DNA of 21,292 bases, from IMG/VR virus record IMGVR_UViG_3300005916_000021, positions 1 to 21,292 of that record, one strand, 5' to 3'. Source of the stretch: a virus. Shown here one piece after another: positions 7,875 through 14,838 of the stretch; the first letter of the stretch is position 1; the number at the start of each line of letters is the position of its first letter. Position numbers and translations under genes: made by a program. The notes beneath the pieces are model-generated. The model was not told where the DNA came from. It worked only from the letters and a program-made list of their open reading frames with translations, and made no database searches.

Positions 7875-8714
7875 ATGGCAAGAAAAACCATACGAAAGCG
7901 GAAACGCCGGGACCCCTGGGCTAATCCTATCGGCATTGAGCGAGAATATGAGATGGCCCTTGCCAAAGTAGGCCGAACCATTGGCGACCTTATCACTATG
8001 GGTATGCCTGAGACAGACGGCACGATAACGGCTGACTCAGTGGGCGGATTACGCCCTACAAAGGACGCACCGGACAGCTGGGAAGCATGGAGCCTTCGGA
8101 TTAATTCGAGCCTTACAGCTTATCAGGAAGCGTTAACACCGTGGGCTGAGCGAATAAGCAGTCGCATGATTGGCAGGATTGACAACGATGCCCGCCGTGC
8201 TTTTGAAATGAACGCTAAAGGAATCAGCAAAGGGATCCGCGGAACATTGGCGCAATCGGCAGCAGGCGCGAAAACCCTTGAACTTCAACAGGCACAAGTC
8301 GCGCTTATTAAAAGCCTACCAATGAAGGCGGCAGAACGGGCGCAGAAATTAAGCCGCGAGATCGCAACCGGAGGCCGCAGATTTTCTGAGATCGAAGCAG
8401 ACATAAAGGCAAGCGGTAAAATAACGGAAGGCCGCGCCCGATTGATTGCCCGCACCGAAACAGCAAAGGCAAACGCGACATTAACTCAGGCCAGAGCGCA
8501 AGCCGTTGGAAGCGCTGGTTATTATTGGCGGTCTGCTGAAGATGGGGTGGTCAGAGAATCACATCAGGAAATGGCGGAGCGTAGCGACAAAGGCGAAATT
8601 TTCTCATGGGACACGCCGCCCACATTATCAGATGGCGAACAGCACCACCCCGGAGAGTTTCCGAATTGCCGATGTTATGCAGAGCCGGTATTACCGCCGA
8701 TAAACGAAGTATAA
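7875..8714 (+). CDS. Head morphogenesis protein, Mu gpF-like
   Basis: This 279-aa protein ends in a Phage_Mu_F domain. The diagnostic parts are ARTETAKAN at 192-200, the GYYWRSAEDGVVRESHQEM segment (215-233), and the Cys/His-bearing end HHPGEFPNCRCYAEPVLP (257-274). The first 160 residues are basic at the start and then mostly helical. Proteins of this family are minor head components associated with the portal and needed early in head assembly; some may be ejected with DNA. AGAGG precedes ATG 7875, 11 bases after the portal stop, so both belong to one operon. Confidence 0.9.
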   Translation: MARKTIRKRKRRDPWANPIGIEREYEMALAKVGRTIGDLITMGMPETDGTITADSVGGLRPTKDAPDSWEAWSLRINSSLTAYQEALTPWAERISSRMIGRIDNDARRAFEMNAKGISKGIRGTLAQSAAGAKTLELQQAQVALIKSLPMKAAERAQKLSREIATGGRRFSEIEADIKASGKITEGRARLIARTETAKANATLTQARAQAVGSAGYYWRSAEDGVVRESHQEMAERSDKGEIFSWDTPPTLSDGEQHHPGEFPNCRCYAEPVLPPINEV

Positions 8715-8750
8715 ACTCGGAGCATATAATCACAGGGGGGGATACATAGC

Positions 8751-9149
8751 ATGAAATCATCATATTCTAAGTTTCGAGCGTGGGACGTTGTTAGGCAAGA
8801 ATATATATCCAAAACAGAAATGGTTTTATTAATGGCTGATGGAACTCCTGTTTGGCTTGCCGAAAATACTGTTGAGCCGTTTGAAAACGATATAATTGTA
8901 GAACACTTAACTGAATTACACGACATAAAAGGTAGAGAGATTTATGCGGGTGATATGATTGATTTAAGTAGAGATGAATTCCCTGACGATACCCCAAATC
9001 CGATGGAAGTTGTTTTTATTGACGGTGCTTTCAGGCGTAAATATAGCAGTTGGCGAGAAGGTCTACCATACCCGATATTATGCCAAAGAGAAATACAGGT
9101 CATGCACTTTGAAGTTATCGGGGACATTCACCACAGGGATACCGTATGA
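8751..9149 (+). CDS. YopX family protein
   Basis: This 132-aa protein has the YopX pattern: an N-terminal KFRAWDV (residues 7-13), a central HDIKGREIYAGDMIDL (57-72), and a C-terminal FEVIGDIHH (119-127). YopX proteins are common in phages and mobile elements and their function is unknown. Start ATG 8751 has a strong run of seven G about 12 bases upstream. The gene is A/T-richer than its flanks and lies between two core head genes, so it looks like an insertion. Its stop overlaps the next small gene as ATGA. Confidence 0.85.
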   Translation: MKSSYSKFRAWDVVRQEYISKTEMVLLMADGTPVWLAENTVEPFENDIIVEHLTELHDIKGREIYAGDMIDLSRDEFPDDTPNPMEVVFIDGAFRRKYSSWREGLPYPILCQREIQVMHFEVIGDIHHRDTV

Positions 9150-9313
9150 CTCAAAAAATCCGATATATTGAAAAGCGGCCAGACGTGAAAGCCGAAGTGT
9201 TAAAAGCATTCGACAGCTTGGATATTATCAGGCCCGGCGACACCGGACAGATCATTGTCCACATGAACTGCGGCGGGATTACTAAAATTACCAAACAGAC
9301 TGAGATTAAATAA
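9146..9313 (+). CDS. Small hypothetical protein, 55 aa
   Basis: This short frame overlaps the YopX stop codon (ATGA at 9146-9149), the arrangement of a coupled gene pair. It encodes 55 residues beginning MTQKIRYIEKRPDVKAEV, with a helical first half and a beta-like second half (GQIIVHMNCGGITKITKQ). I do not recognise the family. No membrane segment or signal peptide is present. The coupling and balanced composition support translation; it probably travels with the YopX gene as one inserted unit. Confidence 0.6.
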   Translation: MTQKIRYIEKRPDVKAEVLKAFDSLDIIRPGDTGQIIVHMNCGGITKITKQTEIK

Positions 9314-9326
9314 ATATAAAAAAGAC

Positions 9327-9355
9327 TTGACAGCATATCCGTAATATGCTTAATA
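9327..9355 (+). promoter_or_regulatory. Candidate sigma70-type promoter with internal dyad
   Basis: A perfect TTGACA box lies at 9327-9332. The -10 is weaker: CTTAAT at 9349-9354 (16-base spacer) or TTAATA at 9350-9355 (17-base spacer) with TG in the extended -10 place (9347-9348). Between the boxes is the inverted repeat AGCATAT-ccgta-ATATGCT (9332-9350), 7-bp arms with a 5-base centre, well placed for a repressor or activator to block or gate the promoter. Function is inferred from layout only. Confidence 0.5.
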
Positions 9356-9361
9356 AGAAAA

Positions 9362-9457
9362 CAAATAGCAGTACCGGCTAGAATTTAACCGCGACACGCG
9401 GAACTAAATACTCCGGCAAGGAACCCACCACAATGGGATGACTTGCCGGTTTTTTTT
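9362..9457 (+). ncRNA. Predicted structured leader RNA or small RNA
   Basis: A transcript from the promoter above would begin near 9361 and reach the terminator at 9457, giving about 96 nt with no coding frame. Nested pairings can be drawn by eye: AGUA 9370-9373 with UACU 9409-9412, UAG 9379-9381 with CUA 9404-9406, and CCGCG 9389-9393 with CGCGG 9397-9401 over a 3-base loop. CCGGC occurs at both 9374-9378 and 9413-9417; either copy can pair with GCCGG 9445-9449, so a terminator/anti-terminator choice is possible. It matches no riboswitch I know. Confidence 0.4.
9413..9457 (+). terminator. Rho-independent terminator just before the protease gene
   Basis: CCGGCAAG (9413-9420) pairs perfectly with CTTGCCGG (9442-9449), and eight T follow directly (9450-9457). 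The 21-base intervening stretch can itself form CCCA (9424-9427)/TGGG (9434-9437). The U-tract ends 9 bases before ATG 9467, so the terminator fills the place where a ribosome-binding site should be. Confidence 0.85.
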
Positions 9458-9466
9458 GGTCAAAAA

Positions 9467-10651
9467 ATGGCACGACAATATTACACAACTGCAAGACTAT
9501 CTGAAAATCAGGAAAAAACGCCTGAAGGGTATCTGGTTTGCGCCAATGTGCCGATTGCCAGAACCGGAGCGCTGATTTATACCGCCGCAGAACTCGACGA
9601 CGCTATAGACGCTCCTGCTGGTAGGGTTGTGGTTTCAAGAACCCCCGATGTCCTGTTTGCAGCCCAGACAATAGCGAGTTTTGAAGGTAAGCCCGTAACA
9701 TTAATGCACCCTGAAGAAATGCTGACCCCTGAGAACTGCAAGGAATATCAGGTCGGCACAATTCAGAACGTTCGGGCAGGCGACGGGCAAGATCAATTAA
9801 TTGCAGACCTTTTAATCACAGACGCGGAGGCCATATTTGCAATTGAGCAAGGCTTGCGTGAAGTATCACTCGGTTATGATGCCGAATATGTAGAGGACGG
9901 CCCCGGCATAGGACATCAGAGCGCAATGATAGGCAATCATTGTGCTTTAGTCCCAGCAGGTCGTTGTGGGCCAGAATGTGCCATTCAAGATAAACAATCA
10001 ATCAAGGAGAAAGAGATCATGACACCATTGGAGAAACTTAAAGAAAAGATCAAGGGTATTTTTGCATCCTTTGACAGCGCAATTGATGAACTGAGTTTGG
10101 AGGCCGATGCGGAAGAGGAAAAAAAGGTTGATGATACTAAACCAGATGCCAAAGAAGAAGAAAAACCGGCGGAGGATGTAGCAGACAAAGAAGAAGAAAA
10201 GGAACCTGCATTTGATGCCAAGTCAGCCATTGACGGCATTATGCAGAAAATCGCAGACATCGAAACCGCCGTGGCTAAATTGCAACCGCCTGAGAAGAAA
10301 CCGGATGATGAAACCACCGACGCACAGCCCGACGCGCAGACCCTAGCCCGCGCTGAAATTCTCGCTCCCGGTATTCAGGCAACCGCAGACATTCAGCCCG
10401 CCGCCCTGAAAGTCGCATACGGAACCAAAGACGGCAAGGTGATTATTGACCGCCTGAGTGGTGGCGAAGCACCTGCATTTGACAGTGCTGCCCTTTTCAT
10501 CGGAGCCGCTGAATTGATGACAGAGGTCCGCAAGGCTGAATTTGCCGACACGAAAACGAAAACAGGTACCAAAGATACAAAAATTCTTGACCAACACGCC
10601 CACTTTGCAGCGCGGGCAAAAGAAGTATATAAGCTCCCGAAATTTAACTAA
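9467..10651 (+). CDS. DUF2213-type prohead protease fused to scaffold
   Basis: This 394-aa protein has an N-terminal DUF2213 domain (about 1-175) opening MARQYYTTARLSENQEKTPE. It resembles herpesvirus/U35-type prohead proteases: candidate catalytic residues are His81 (TLMHPEE), Ser134 (REVSLGYDAEY) and His158 (GNHCALVPAGRCG). Residues 185-394 look like a scaffold: helical start (MTPLEKLKEKIKGIF), a Lys/Glu-rich middle, a coiled-coil-like segment and a structured end. It would guide capsid assembly and cleave the scaffold and perhaps the capsid. ATG 9467 fits the family start, but no Shine-Dalgarno is seen, only GGT after a U-tract; TTG 9443 lies inside the terminator stem and is rejected. An internal start at 10019 is listed separately. 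Confidence 0.82.
   Translation: MARQYYTTARLSENQEKTPEGYLVCANVPIARTGALIYTAAELDDAIDAPAGRVVVSRTPDVLFAAQTIASFEGKPVTLMHPEEMLTPENCKEYQVGTIQNVRAGDGQDQLIADLLITDAEAIFAIEQGLREVSLGYDAEYVEDGPGIGHQSAMIGNHCALVPAGRCGPECAIQDKQSIKEKEIMTPLEKLKEKIKGIFASFDSAIDELSLEADAEEEKKVDDTKPDAKEEEKPAEDVADKEEEKEPAFDAKSAIDGIMQKIADIETAVAKLQPPEKKPDDETTDAQPDAQTLARAEILAPGIQATADIQPAALKVAYGTKDGKVIIDRLSGGEAPAFDSAALFIGAAELMTEVRKAEFADTKTKTGTKDTKILDQHAHFAARAKEVYKLPKFN
10019..10651 (+). CDS. Predicted internal-start scaffold protein (nested)
   Basis: Inside the protease gene, AAGGAG at 10004-10009 lies 9 bases before ATG 10019, in the same frame. This is a far better ribosome-binding site than the one upstream of the full-length gene. 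The product would be the C-terminal 210 residues: a helical basic start, an acidic/Lys region, the coiled-coil-like DGIMQKIADIETAVAKLQ, and a conserved-looking end with HAHFAARAKEVYKLPKFN. This copies the lambda C/Nu3 arrangement, in which scaffold is made from an internal start of the protease gene in larger amounts. The site falls precisely at the domain boundary. Translation is inferred. Confidence 0.6.
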   Translation: MTPLEKLKEKIKGIFASFDSAIDELSLEADAEEEKKVDDTKPDAKEEEKPAEDVADKEEEKEPAFDAKSAIDGIMQKIADIETAVAKLQPPEKKPDDETTDAQPDAQTLARAEILAPGIQATADIQPAALKVAYGTKDGKVIIDRLSGGEAPAFDSAALFIGAAELMTEVRKAEFADTKTKTGTKDTKILDQHAHFAARAKEVYKLPKFN

Positions 10652-10684
10652 AAAACAACACCACAACGCAAGGAGTACAGAACT

Positions 10685-11446
10685 ATGAGCAACCAAGTAA
10701 TCACAAACAGTATGCCCATCGGTCGCGCCGGTGCGATAACCAGAAGCGGAAACGTTGCAATTGAATCTTTTTTACAGTCAAGCACGCTGCCCCTGTTGGG
10801 CTATGGTCTGCCCTTTGCAATCGACACAAGCGTTATTACCGGAATCGTGGACACGCATAGCGCTTCGGACGTTGCTGGTTTTTTGTGCCGTCCATACCCG
10901 CAGCTTGCCGCAAGCAATGAAGACATCGGAACCGCAACCCCTCCCGTTTATCCTGCTATTTTGAGCGGTCTTAAATCGGGCTATATTGCCGTTGCGTTGC
11001 AGCACGGTACGTCAGCCAAAGGTGGCAAGGTTTTTGTCCGCTTGGCAGCAACCTCAAGCACCCGTATTCAAGGTGGAATAGAAGCAGCCGCAGCCGCAGC
11101 CGTAACCGACCCGGCTATTGACGGAACAGGAACCGGCACAATCGCTTGTACTATTGACGATGCCGCAGTCATTGTTCCCGGAACCTATGTTGTAACCGTG
11201 CTGACAACTTCAGGCACCGCAGCAGTTTCCGTTATTGACCCCAACGGCAACCGCCTAAACGACGGTAAGATCGGTACCGCATATACCGCTCAAGGTCTGA
11301 CATTTACCATTACCGATGGTGGAACGATGACCGCAGCGGACACGTTTTCTCCGGTCGTTTCATTGACAACCGAAGCAATTCCCGGCGCGAAGTTCACAGG
11401 CATAACCGCCGCTGGCGCCGTTGCTGAAATCGCATATAACGTATAA
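10685..11446 (+). CDS. Structural cement / head decoration protein
   Basis: This 253-aa protein fits the phage structural cement (Gp24-like) pattern. Residues 11-130 are beta-rich with PIGRAGAITR, AGFLCRPYPQ and SGYIAVALQHGTSAKGGKVFVRL; a short C-terminus (about 232-253) ends AGAVAEIAYNV. Between them lies an inserted Gly/Thr-rich beta domain (about 147-228) of a type seen in other phage decoration proteins: GTGTIACTIDDA, VPGTYVVTVL, VIDPNGN and AYTAQGLTFTITDGG. It would stabilise or decorate the capsid lattice from outside. AAGGAG precedes ATG 10685. Location between scaffold and major capsid genes agrees. Confidence 0.75.
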   Translation: MSNQVITNSMPIGRAGAITRSGNVAIESFLQSSTLPLLGYGLPFAIDTSVITGIVDTHSASDVAGFLCRPYPQLAASNEDIGTATPPVYPAILSGLKSGYIAVALQHGTSAKGGKVFVRLAATSSTRIQGGIEAAAAAAVTDPAIDGTGTGTIACTIDDAAVIVPGTYVVTVLTTSGTAAVSVIDPNGNRLNDGKIGTAYTAQGLTFTITDGGTMTAADTFSPVVSLTTEAIPGAKFTGITAAGAVAEIAYNV

Positions 11447-11447
11447 T
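11439..11447 (+). promoter_or_regulatory. Possible weak promoter -10 before the capsid gene
   Basis: A perfect TATAAT (11442-11447) spans the stop codon of the cement gene, 40 bases before the capsid ATG. The best upstream box is TTGCTG at 11421-11426 with a short 15-base spacer, so support is weak. It could give extra capsid transcript, but chance occurrence is quite possible. Confidence 0.2.
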
Positions 11448-11486
11448 CGAAATCAAAAAAACGACTCTATACAGGAGAATTACAAC

Positions 11487-12476
11487 ATGAGCAAACAACG
11501 GATTATAAGTTTTAAAGATAACGCCACGGTTATGGATCGGGCAACACTCGACAGCACCGGCGTATTTTTTTCCACCGAGCTTGAGCGACTTGACCCGGTA
11601 TTGCATGAGCCAATGAGCGACTTTACTTTTGGTCGTGATATTGACATCACCGCACTGGACGTAGGCGATGAGACAACCGCATTCGACCGTATTGCATATA
11701 CTGCAATGGGTGGCCAGAACCCCGCCGGCAAGTCTTTTGTTTCCGGTCTGTCAACTGAGATCGGAAGCGTTGGCCTTGACAGTGAACGTGTTGCAGCAAA
11801 GACATTTTTGTGGGCTGAGTCAATCCGCAAGACTGTTGTTGAGCTTGCACAAGCGCAGAAAAATGGCCGCCCGCTTGACGTTTACATGATGAACTCTTTG
11901 AACACGAAATTGAACGTTGACAAACAGAACATGGTTTATACAGGCGACACGGATGCAGGCGTTAAAGGTCTTTGCAATTCATCTCTTGTAACCGAAGCTC
12001 AGGTGGCATTAAATGCCGCTGCTGGTTCAAGGTTGTGGACTGCTAAGAGCGACGACGAAATACTGATCGACATAAATGACATGCTTGCAGCAGCACACGT
12101 TGCTACCGGTTACACCATTTGTCCCTCGCGTCTTGGTCTGCCCCCGCTGAAGTTGAATTATCTGGCAACGCGGAAAATCGCAAACGCCACGATGAGCCTC
12201 GGTAAGTACCTGGCTGACAATTCGGTGTGTAATATTTACAACGGCAAGCCGCTTGAAATCGTCGGTATGCGCGAGCTTTCAGGAATCGCCACCGGCCCGA
12301 CTGATCGCATGGTTGCCTACAGCAAACGCGCCGACGTTGTGCGTCTGCCAATGAGCGCTCTGCTTTCAACGGCTGTACAGAACATTCTGCTCCACCAAGT
12401 AGTAGTTTATTACTGCCGGTTCGGCACTGTTGAATTTGTGAAGCCTGAAGCTGTCCGGTACGCATACGGATTCTAA
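11487..12476 (+). CDS. Major capsid protein (DUF2184 family)
   Basis: This 329-aa protein has the size and character of an HK97-fold major capsid protein of the DUF2184 type: FFSTELERLDPVLHEP near the N-terminus (28-43), TYDI-like FGRDIDI, a long helix (VAAKTFLWAESIRKTVVELAQAQ), the VDKQNMVYTGDTDAGVKGL region with its Gly turn, TICPSRLGLPPLK, and a hydrophobic C-terminus (FVKPEAVRYAYGF). It builds the icosahedral shell. ATG 11487 has AGGAG 10 bases upstream; an upstream in-frame start at 11421 lies inside the cement gene and is rejected. The gene is followed by a strong hairpin. Confidence 0.88.
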   Translation: MSKQRIISFKDNATVMDRATLDSTGVFFSTELERLDPVLHEPMSDFTFGRDIDITALDVGDETTAFDRIAYTAMGGQNPAGKSFVSGLSTEIGSVGLDSERVAAKTFLWAESIRKTVVELAQAQKNGRPLDVYMMNSLNTKLNVDKQNMVYTGDTDAGVKGLCNSSLVTEAQVALNAAAGSRLWTAKSDDEILIDINDMLAAAHVATGYTICPSRLGLPPLKLNYLATRKIANATMSLGKYLADNSVCNIYNGKPLEIVGMRELSGIATGPTDRMVAYSKRADVVRLPMSALLSTAVQNILLHQVVVYYCRFGTVEFVKPEAVRYAYGF

Positions 12477-12500
12477 CGATCACCCCAGCGGGACTCGCAC

Positions 12501-12540
12501 CGCATGGCCTAGTCAGCGCCCTCCCTGATTAGGTCATGCG
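12501..12540 (+). other. 16-bp stem RNA hairpin after the capsid gene
   Basis: CGCATGGCCTAGTCAG (12501-12516) can pair with CTGATTAGGTCATGCG (12525-12540) along all 16 positions, two of them G-U wobbles, around an 8-base loop (CGCCCTCC). No T-run follows, so it is not a standard intrinsic terminator. It begins 25 bases after the capsid stop and ends 31 bases before the next ribosome-binding site. A role in mRNA stability, partial termination or processing is inferred. Confidence 0.7.
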
Positions 12541-12583
12541 CCCGCACCCCCCCACCAACAAAACGGACGGCAGGAGAGGAACT

Positions 12584-13018
12584 ATGAAGATTACATTTAA
12601 AGCAACGTGGGAATTTTTACAGCATACCGGCAAACCGCAGGTATTCCGAGTAGGCACATGCGAAAACGCCCCGGCTGAGCTGCTTAATGACCCTGCATTT
12701 AACACTATTGTAGAACATGGTGGAATCATTATCCACGACACCGTTGAGAAAGTAGAGCAGGCCGAAAAGACAGCGCAAAGGTCTGCTAGTTTTTCCAAAG
12801 CCGCAGAGGATAAGTGGAAAGCAGAGCAGGAAACCGCCGCCAAAGATCGTGAAACAGCAGACGTAGAGCGCAAGGCAAAGGCCGAAGCAGAAAAAGCCGC
12901 CGAAGCTGAAAAGCAATCAAGCGCCATTACAGAAAAACGGGCCGAAAAAGCAAACCAGAAAAAAGCCAGAAAAGAAGAGAAGGCAGCCGCTAAGGCAGTC
13001 AAAAAGGATAAGAAATAA
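12584..13018 (+). CDS. Small head-region protein with charged helical tail
   Basis: This 144-aa protein has a compact N-terminal domain of about 55 residues (MKITFKATWEFLQHTGKPQ, VFRVGTCENAP, EHGGIIIHDT) followed by a long, uninterrupted Lys/Glu/Ala helix from about residue 56 to the end, finishing in a Lys-rich patch. The N-terminal part is of a kind often seen just after the capsid gene in phages; the function is not known to me. ATG 12584 is used because AGGAGAGG lies at 12572-12579; ATG 12536 sits within the hairpin and has no such site. Its TAA overlaps the next ATG by one base (TAATG). Capsid- or connector-associated function is likely from position. Confidence 0.65.
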   Translation: MKITFKATWEFLQHTGKPQVFRVGTCENAPAELLNDPAFNTIVEHGGIIIHDTVEKVEQAEKTAQRSASFSKAAEDKWKAEQETAAKDRETADVERKAKAEAEKAAEAEKQSSAITEKRAEKANQKKARKEEKAAAKAVKKDKK

Positions 13019-13380
13019 TGGATAACGCGTCTTTTCGCATAGCCTTTTCCGAATTCGCCTCCACAACAATCTACACAGACACGCAGGTTACCCAAGCGGG
13101 AACCCTAGCGGAACAGCTGGTAGACGACGAGCGATGGGGGGACATGCGAACTGACGCTGTTCATTTACAGGCCGCCCATATTCTGACTATTCGCAAAGCA
13201 GAGATTGCAGGTGGTGGGGCAGGCGGTGGCGGCCCAGTATCAAGTGAAGCTGTCGGCAGCGTTTCAGTTTCTTATGACATAAGCGCAATCGCAGCAGCCG
13301 GGCAAATGGCAGAAACCAGTTATGGTCGCCGGTATTTACAGCTTGCTCGTTTGATTTGCGCAGGTGGGTCTTTCGTATGA
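13018..13380 (+). CDS. DUF4054 head-tail connector protein
   Basis: This 120-aa protein matches DUF4054: FRIAFSEFA at residues 6-14, a helical middle with GTLAEQLVDDERWGD (28-42) and LQAAHILTIRKA (50-61), a flexible Gly-rich loop (AGGGAGGGG, 64-72), then GSVSVSYD and a C-terminal helix with YGRRYLQLARL. In this family the protein acts as a head-completion adaptor fitting below the portal. Start ATG overlaps the upstream stop (TAATG) and its own stop overlaps the next start (ATGA), so it is in the middle of a tightly coupled string. Confidence 0.82.
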   Translation: MDNASFRIAFSEFASTTIYTDTQVTQAGTLAEQLVDDERWGDMRTDAVHLQAAHILTIRKAEIAGGGAGGGGPVSSEAVGSVSVSYDISAIAAAGQMAETSYGRRYLQLARLICAGGSFV

Positions 13381-13865
13381 GCCAAAATAAAGGCTACAGA
13401 GTAACGATGGACAGAACTAGCCAAGTGGTTACTGACATTAATGTCCTGACAAAATCGGCGCTTATGATTGGCATACCGATGGATGAAAACGCCCGCGACG
13501 ACGGCCCCATAGGAAACGCCGCAATTGGATACATGAACGAACATGGAAGCGCAGCGGCAAATATACCGCCCCGGCCTTTTTTAGTACCCGGGGTTAAGGC
13601 GGTAAACCAAAAAACGTCTGCTGAGCTTGCAGCAGGAATAAGCAAGGGCCTTGACAATCCCGTAGCTATGGACAAGCACCTTGAACGGGCGGGCATGACC
13701 GCCGTTGCTTCAGTAAAAAAGCATTTAAAAGCACTTGGAAATTACAGCCCCGACAGCCCGACAGTAAAAGCAAGGCGGTCAAAAGGATTTAACGGAACAG
13801 GTGTATTGAGAGTAACAGGTCAGTTAATGAACAGCATTACATACGTAGCGAAGCGCGGAAAGTAA
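13377..13865 (+). CDS. Tail-completion / virion morphogenesis protein (HK97 gp10-like)
   Basis: This 162-aa protein carries the IPPRPFLVPG motif (about residues 63-72) preceded by NAAIGYMNEHGS, the hallmark of HK97 gp10-like and virion-morphogenesis neck proteins. The C-terminal half is basic and helical with NYSPDSPTVKARRSKGFNGTGVLRVTGQLMNSITY. These proteins join the tail to the filled head. ATG 13377 gives an ATGA overlap with the connector gene; the in-frame start at 13356 would lie deep in that gene, and ATG 13407 is an alternative that removes ten residues. Confidence 0.8.
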   Translation: MSQNKGYRVTMDRTSQVVTDINVLTKSALMIGIPMDENARDDGPIGNAAIGYMNEHGSAAANIPPRPFLVPGVKAVNQKTSAELAAGISKGLDNPVAMDKHLERAGMTAVASVKKHLKALGNYSPDSPTVKARRSKGFNGTGVLRVTGQLMNSITYVAKRGK

Positions 13866-13866
13866 A

Positions 13867-14238
13867 ATGGCAACGATTGACGTATCCAGAGTGTTGAGAA
13901 ACCCACGCTTTCAAAGCGCTATAACACTTATAACCAGAACGGCTGATGTAAGTGCAGCGGGCCGTGGAAGCCTTACAGAGAGTGAGACAGACATTCAAGC
14001 CGTTGTTCAACCAGCAAGCCCGCAGGATATACAAAAACTGCCAGAAGGCGCGAGACAGAGTGAAGCCATAACAGTTTGGGCGGCATTACAACTGCTTGCA
14101 ATGCGAAGCGGTGGTTATTCAGACGTTGTTATATGGAACAGTCAACGGTATGAAGTAAAGTCCGCCGAACCGTGGATGAATTATGGATCCGGCTACACAA
14201 AAGCAATAGCAACAAAGCAGGGAATTGGCAATGGCTGA
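13867..14238 (+). CDS. Head-tail joining protein
   Basis: This 123-aa protein starts MATIDVSRVLRNPRF and contains DIQAVVQPASPQDIQKLPEGAR (41-62), AITVWAALQL and a C-terminal SDVVIWNSQRYEVKSAEPWMNYGSGYTKAIA. That pattern is common to short beta-barrel neck proteins that sit between connector and tail in myoviruses. I recognise the family by these motifs but do not have a firm name for it. It starts one base after the preceding stop and overlaps the following gene by 8 bases. Confidence 0.7.
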   Translation: MATIDVSRVLRNPRFQSAITLITRTADVSAAGRGSLTESETDIQAVVQPASPQDIQKLPEGARQSEAITVWAALQLLAMRSGGYSDVVIWNSQRYEVKSAEPWMNYGSGYTKAIATKQGIGNG

Positions 14239-14821
14239 TAACACAAGCGCAACGGGCGGGTATCTTGCCCCGATAAACACCGAAGCCCAGGACACCGCCT
14301 TTGAGGACTTTTTTCACGGGGTACTTTCTGGGATTTCAGGTATTACCGGAGTATTAACGCGCCCGGCATGGCAGCAGAACCCGCCGCCCGTCCCGGAGCC
14401 TGACATTGATTGGCTTGCATTTTCAATTACAACCGATGAAGCCGCCGCAGGTAGTGCATATTTTGTACCGGACACCATTACAGAGGGAGAAGTAGAAAGC
14501 GAAGTAGTAAACGCATGGCGGGATGAAACAATCACGTTGAAAGTATCAGCATACGGGCCAAACGCGCAGGCAACCGCAAAGAGAGTAAGGGAAGGTCTAC
14601 AAATAGGACAGAACCGGGAAACGTTGAGAGCTTCAGGCGTGTCATTTTTAACAGCAAGCGATATAAGACACGTCCCGGAATTGGTAAATGAAAGATGGCA
14701 CAACCGCGCAGACATTGACCTTGAATTTAACCGCCAAACAAGGCGTACATATAGAATTTTATCGTTGATAAAAGCCGCAGGAACAATAAATGGCAATGAA
14801 TTTGAAACAGAAACCCCATGA
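14231..14821 (+). CDS. Neck / tail terminator protein (LIC_12616-like)
   Basis: This 196-aa protein fits the LIC_12616/neck-terminator group: AFEDFFHGVLSGISGITGVLTRPAWQQNPP-like opening (residues 23-50), IDWLAFSITT (58-67), a central RDETITLKVSAYGPNAQATAKRVREGLQIGQNRE region, and a beta-rich end with HNRADIDLEFNRQTRRTYRI. Such proteins cap the tail tube and bind the neck. ATG 14231 is preferred to TTG 14225; AGGG lies about 8 bases upstream. The start overlaps the previous gene. Confidence rests on motif order and on its place just before the sheath. Confidence 0.75.
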   Translation: MADNTSATGGYLAPINTEAQDTAFEDFFHGVLSGISGITGVLTRPAWQQNPPPVPEPDIDWLAFSITTDEAAAGSAYFVPDTITEGEVESEVVNAWRDETITLKVSAYGPNAQATAKRVREGLQIGQNRETLRASGVSFLTASDIRHVPELVNERWHNRADIDLEFNRQTRRTYRILSLIKAAGTINGNEFETETP

Positions 14822-14838
14822 ATAAGGGAGAGTAGAAA

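Noticed and set aside
9443-9466. TTG start at 9443 extending the protease by eight residues
   Set aside because: The codon lies in the 3' arm of the terminator stem, the added residues are encoded by the T-run, and the family begins at the later Met.
12477-12500. tRNA T-arm-like sequence on the minus strand (GCGAGTCCCGCTGGGGTGA)
   Set aside because: No matching acceptor stem, D-arm or 3' CCA is found; the T-loop is irregular and the neighbouring hairpin does not fit a cloverleaf.
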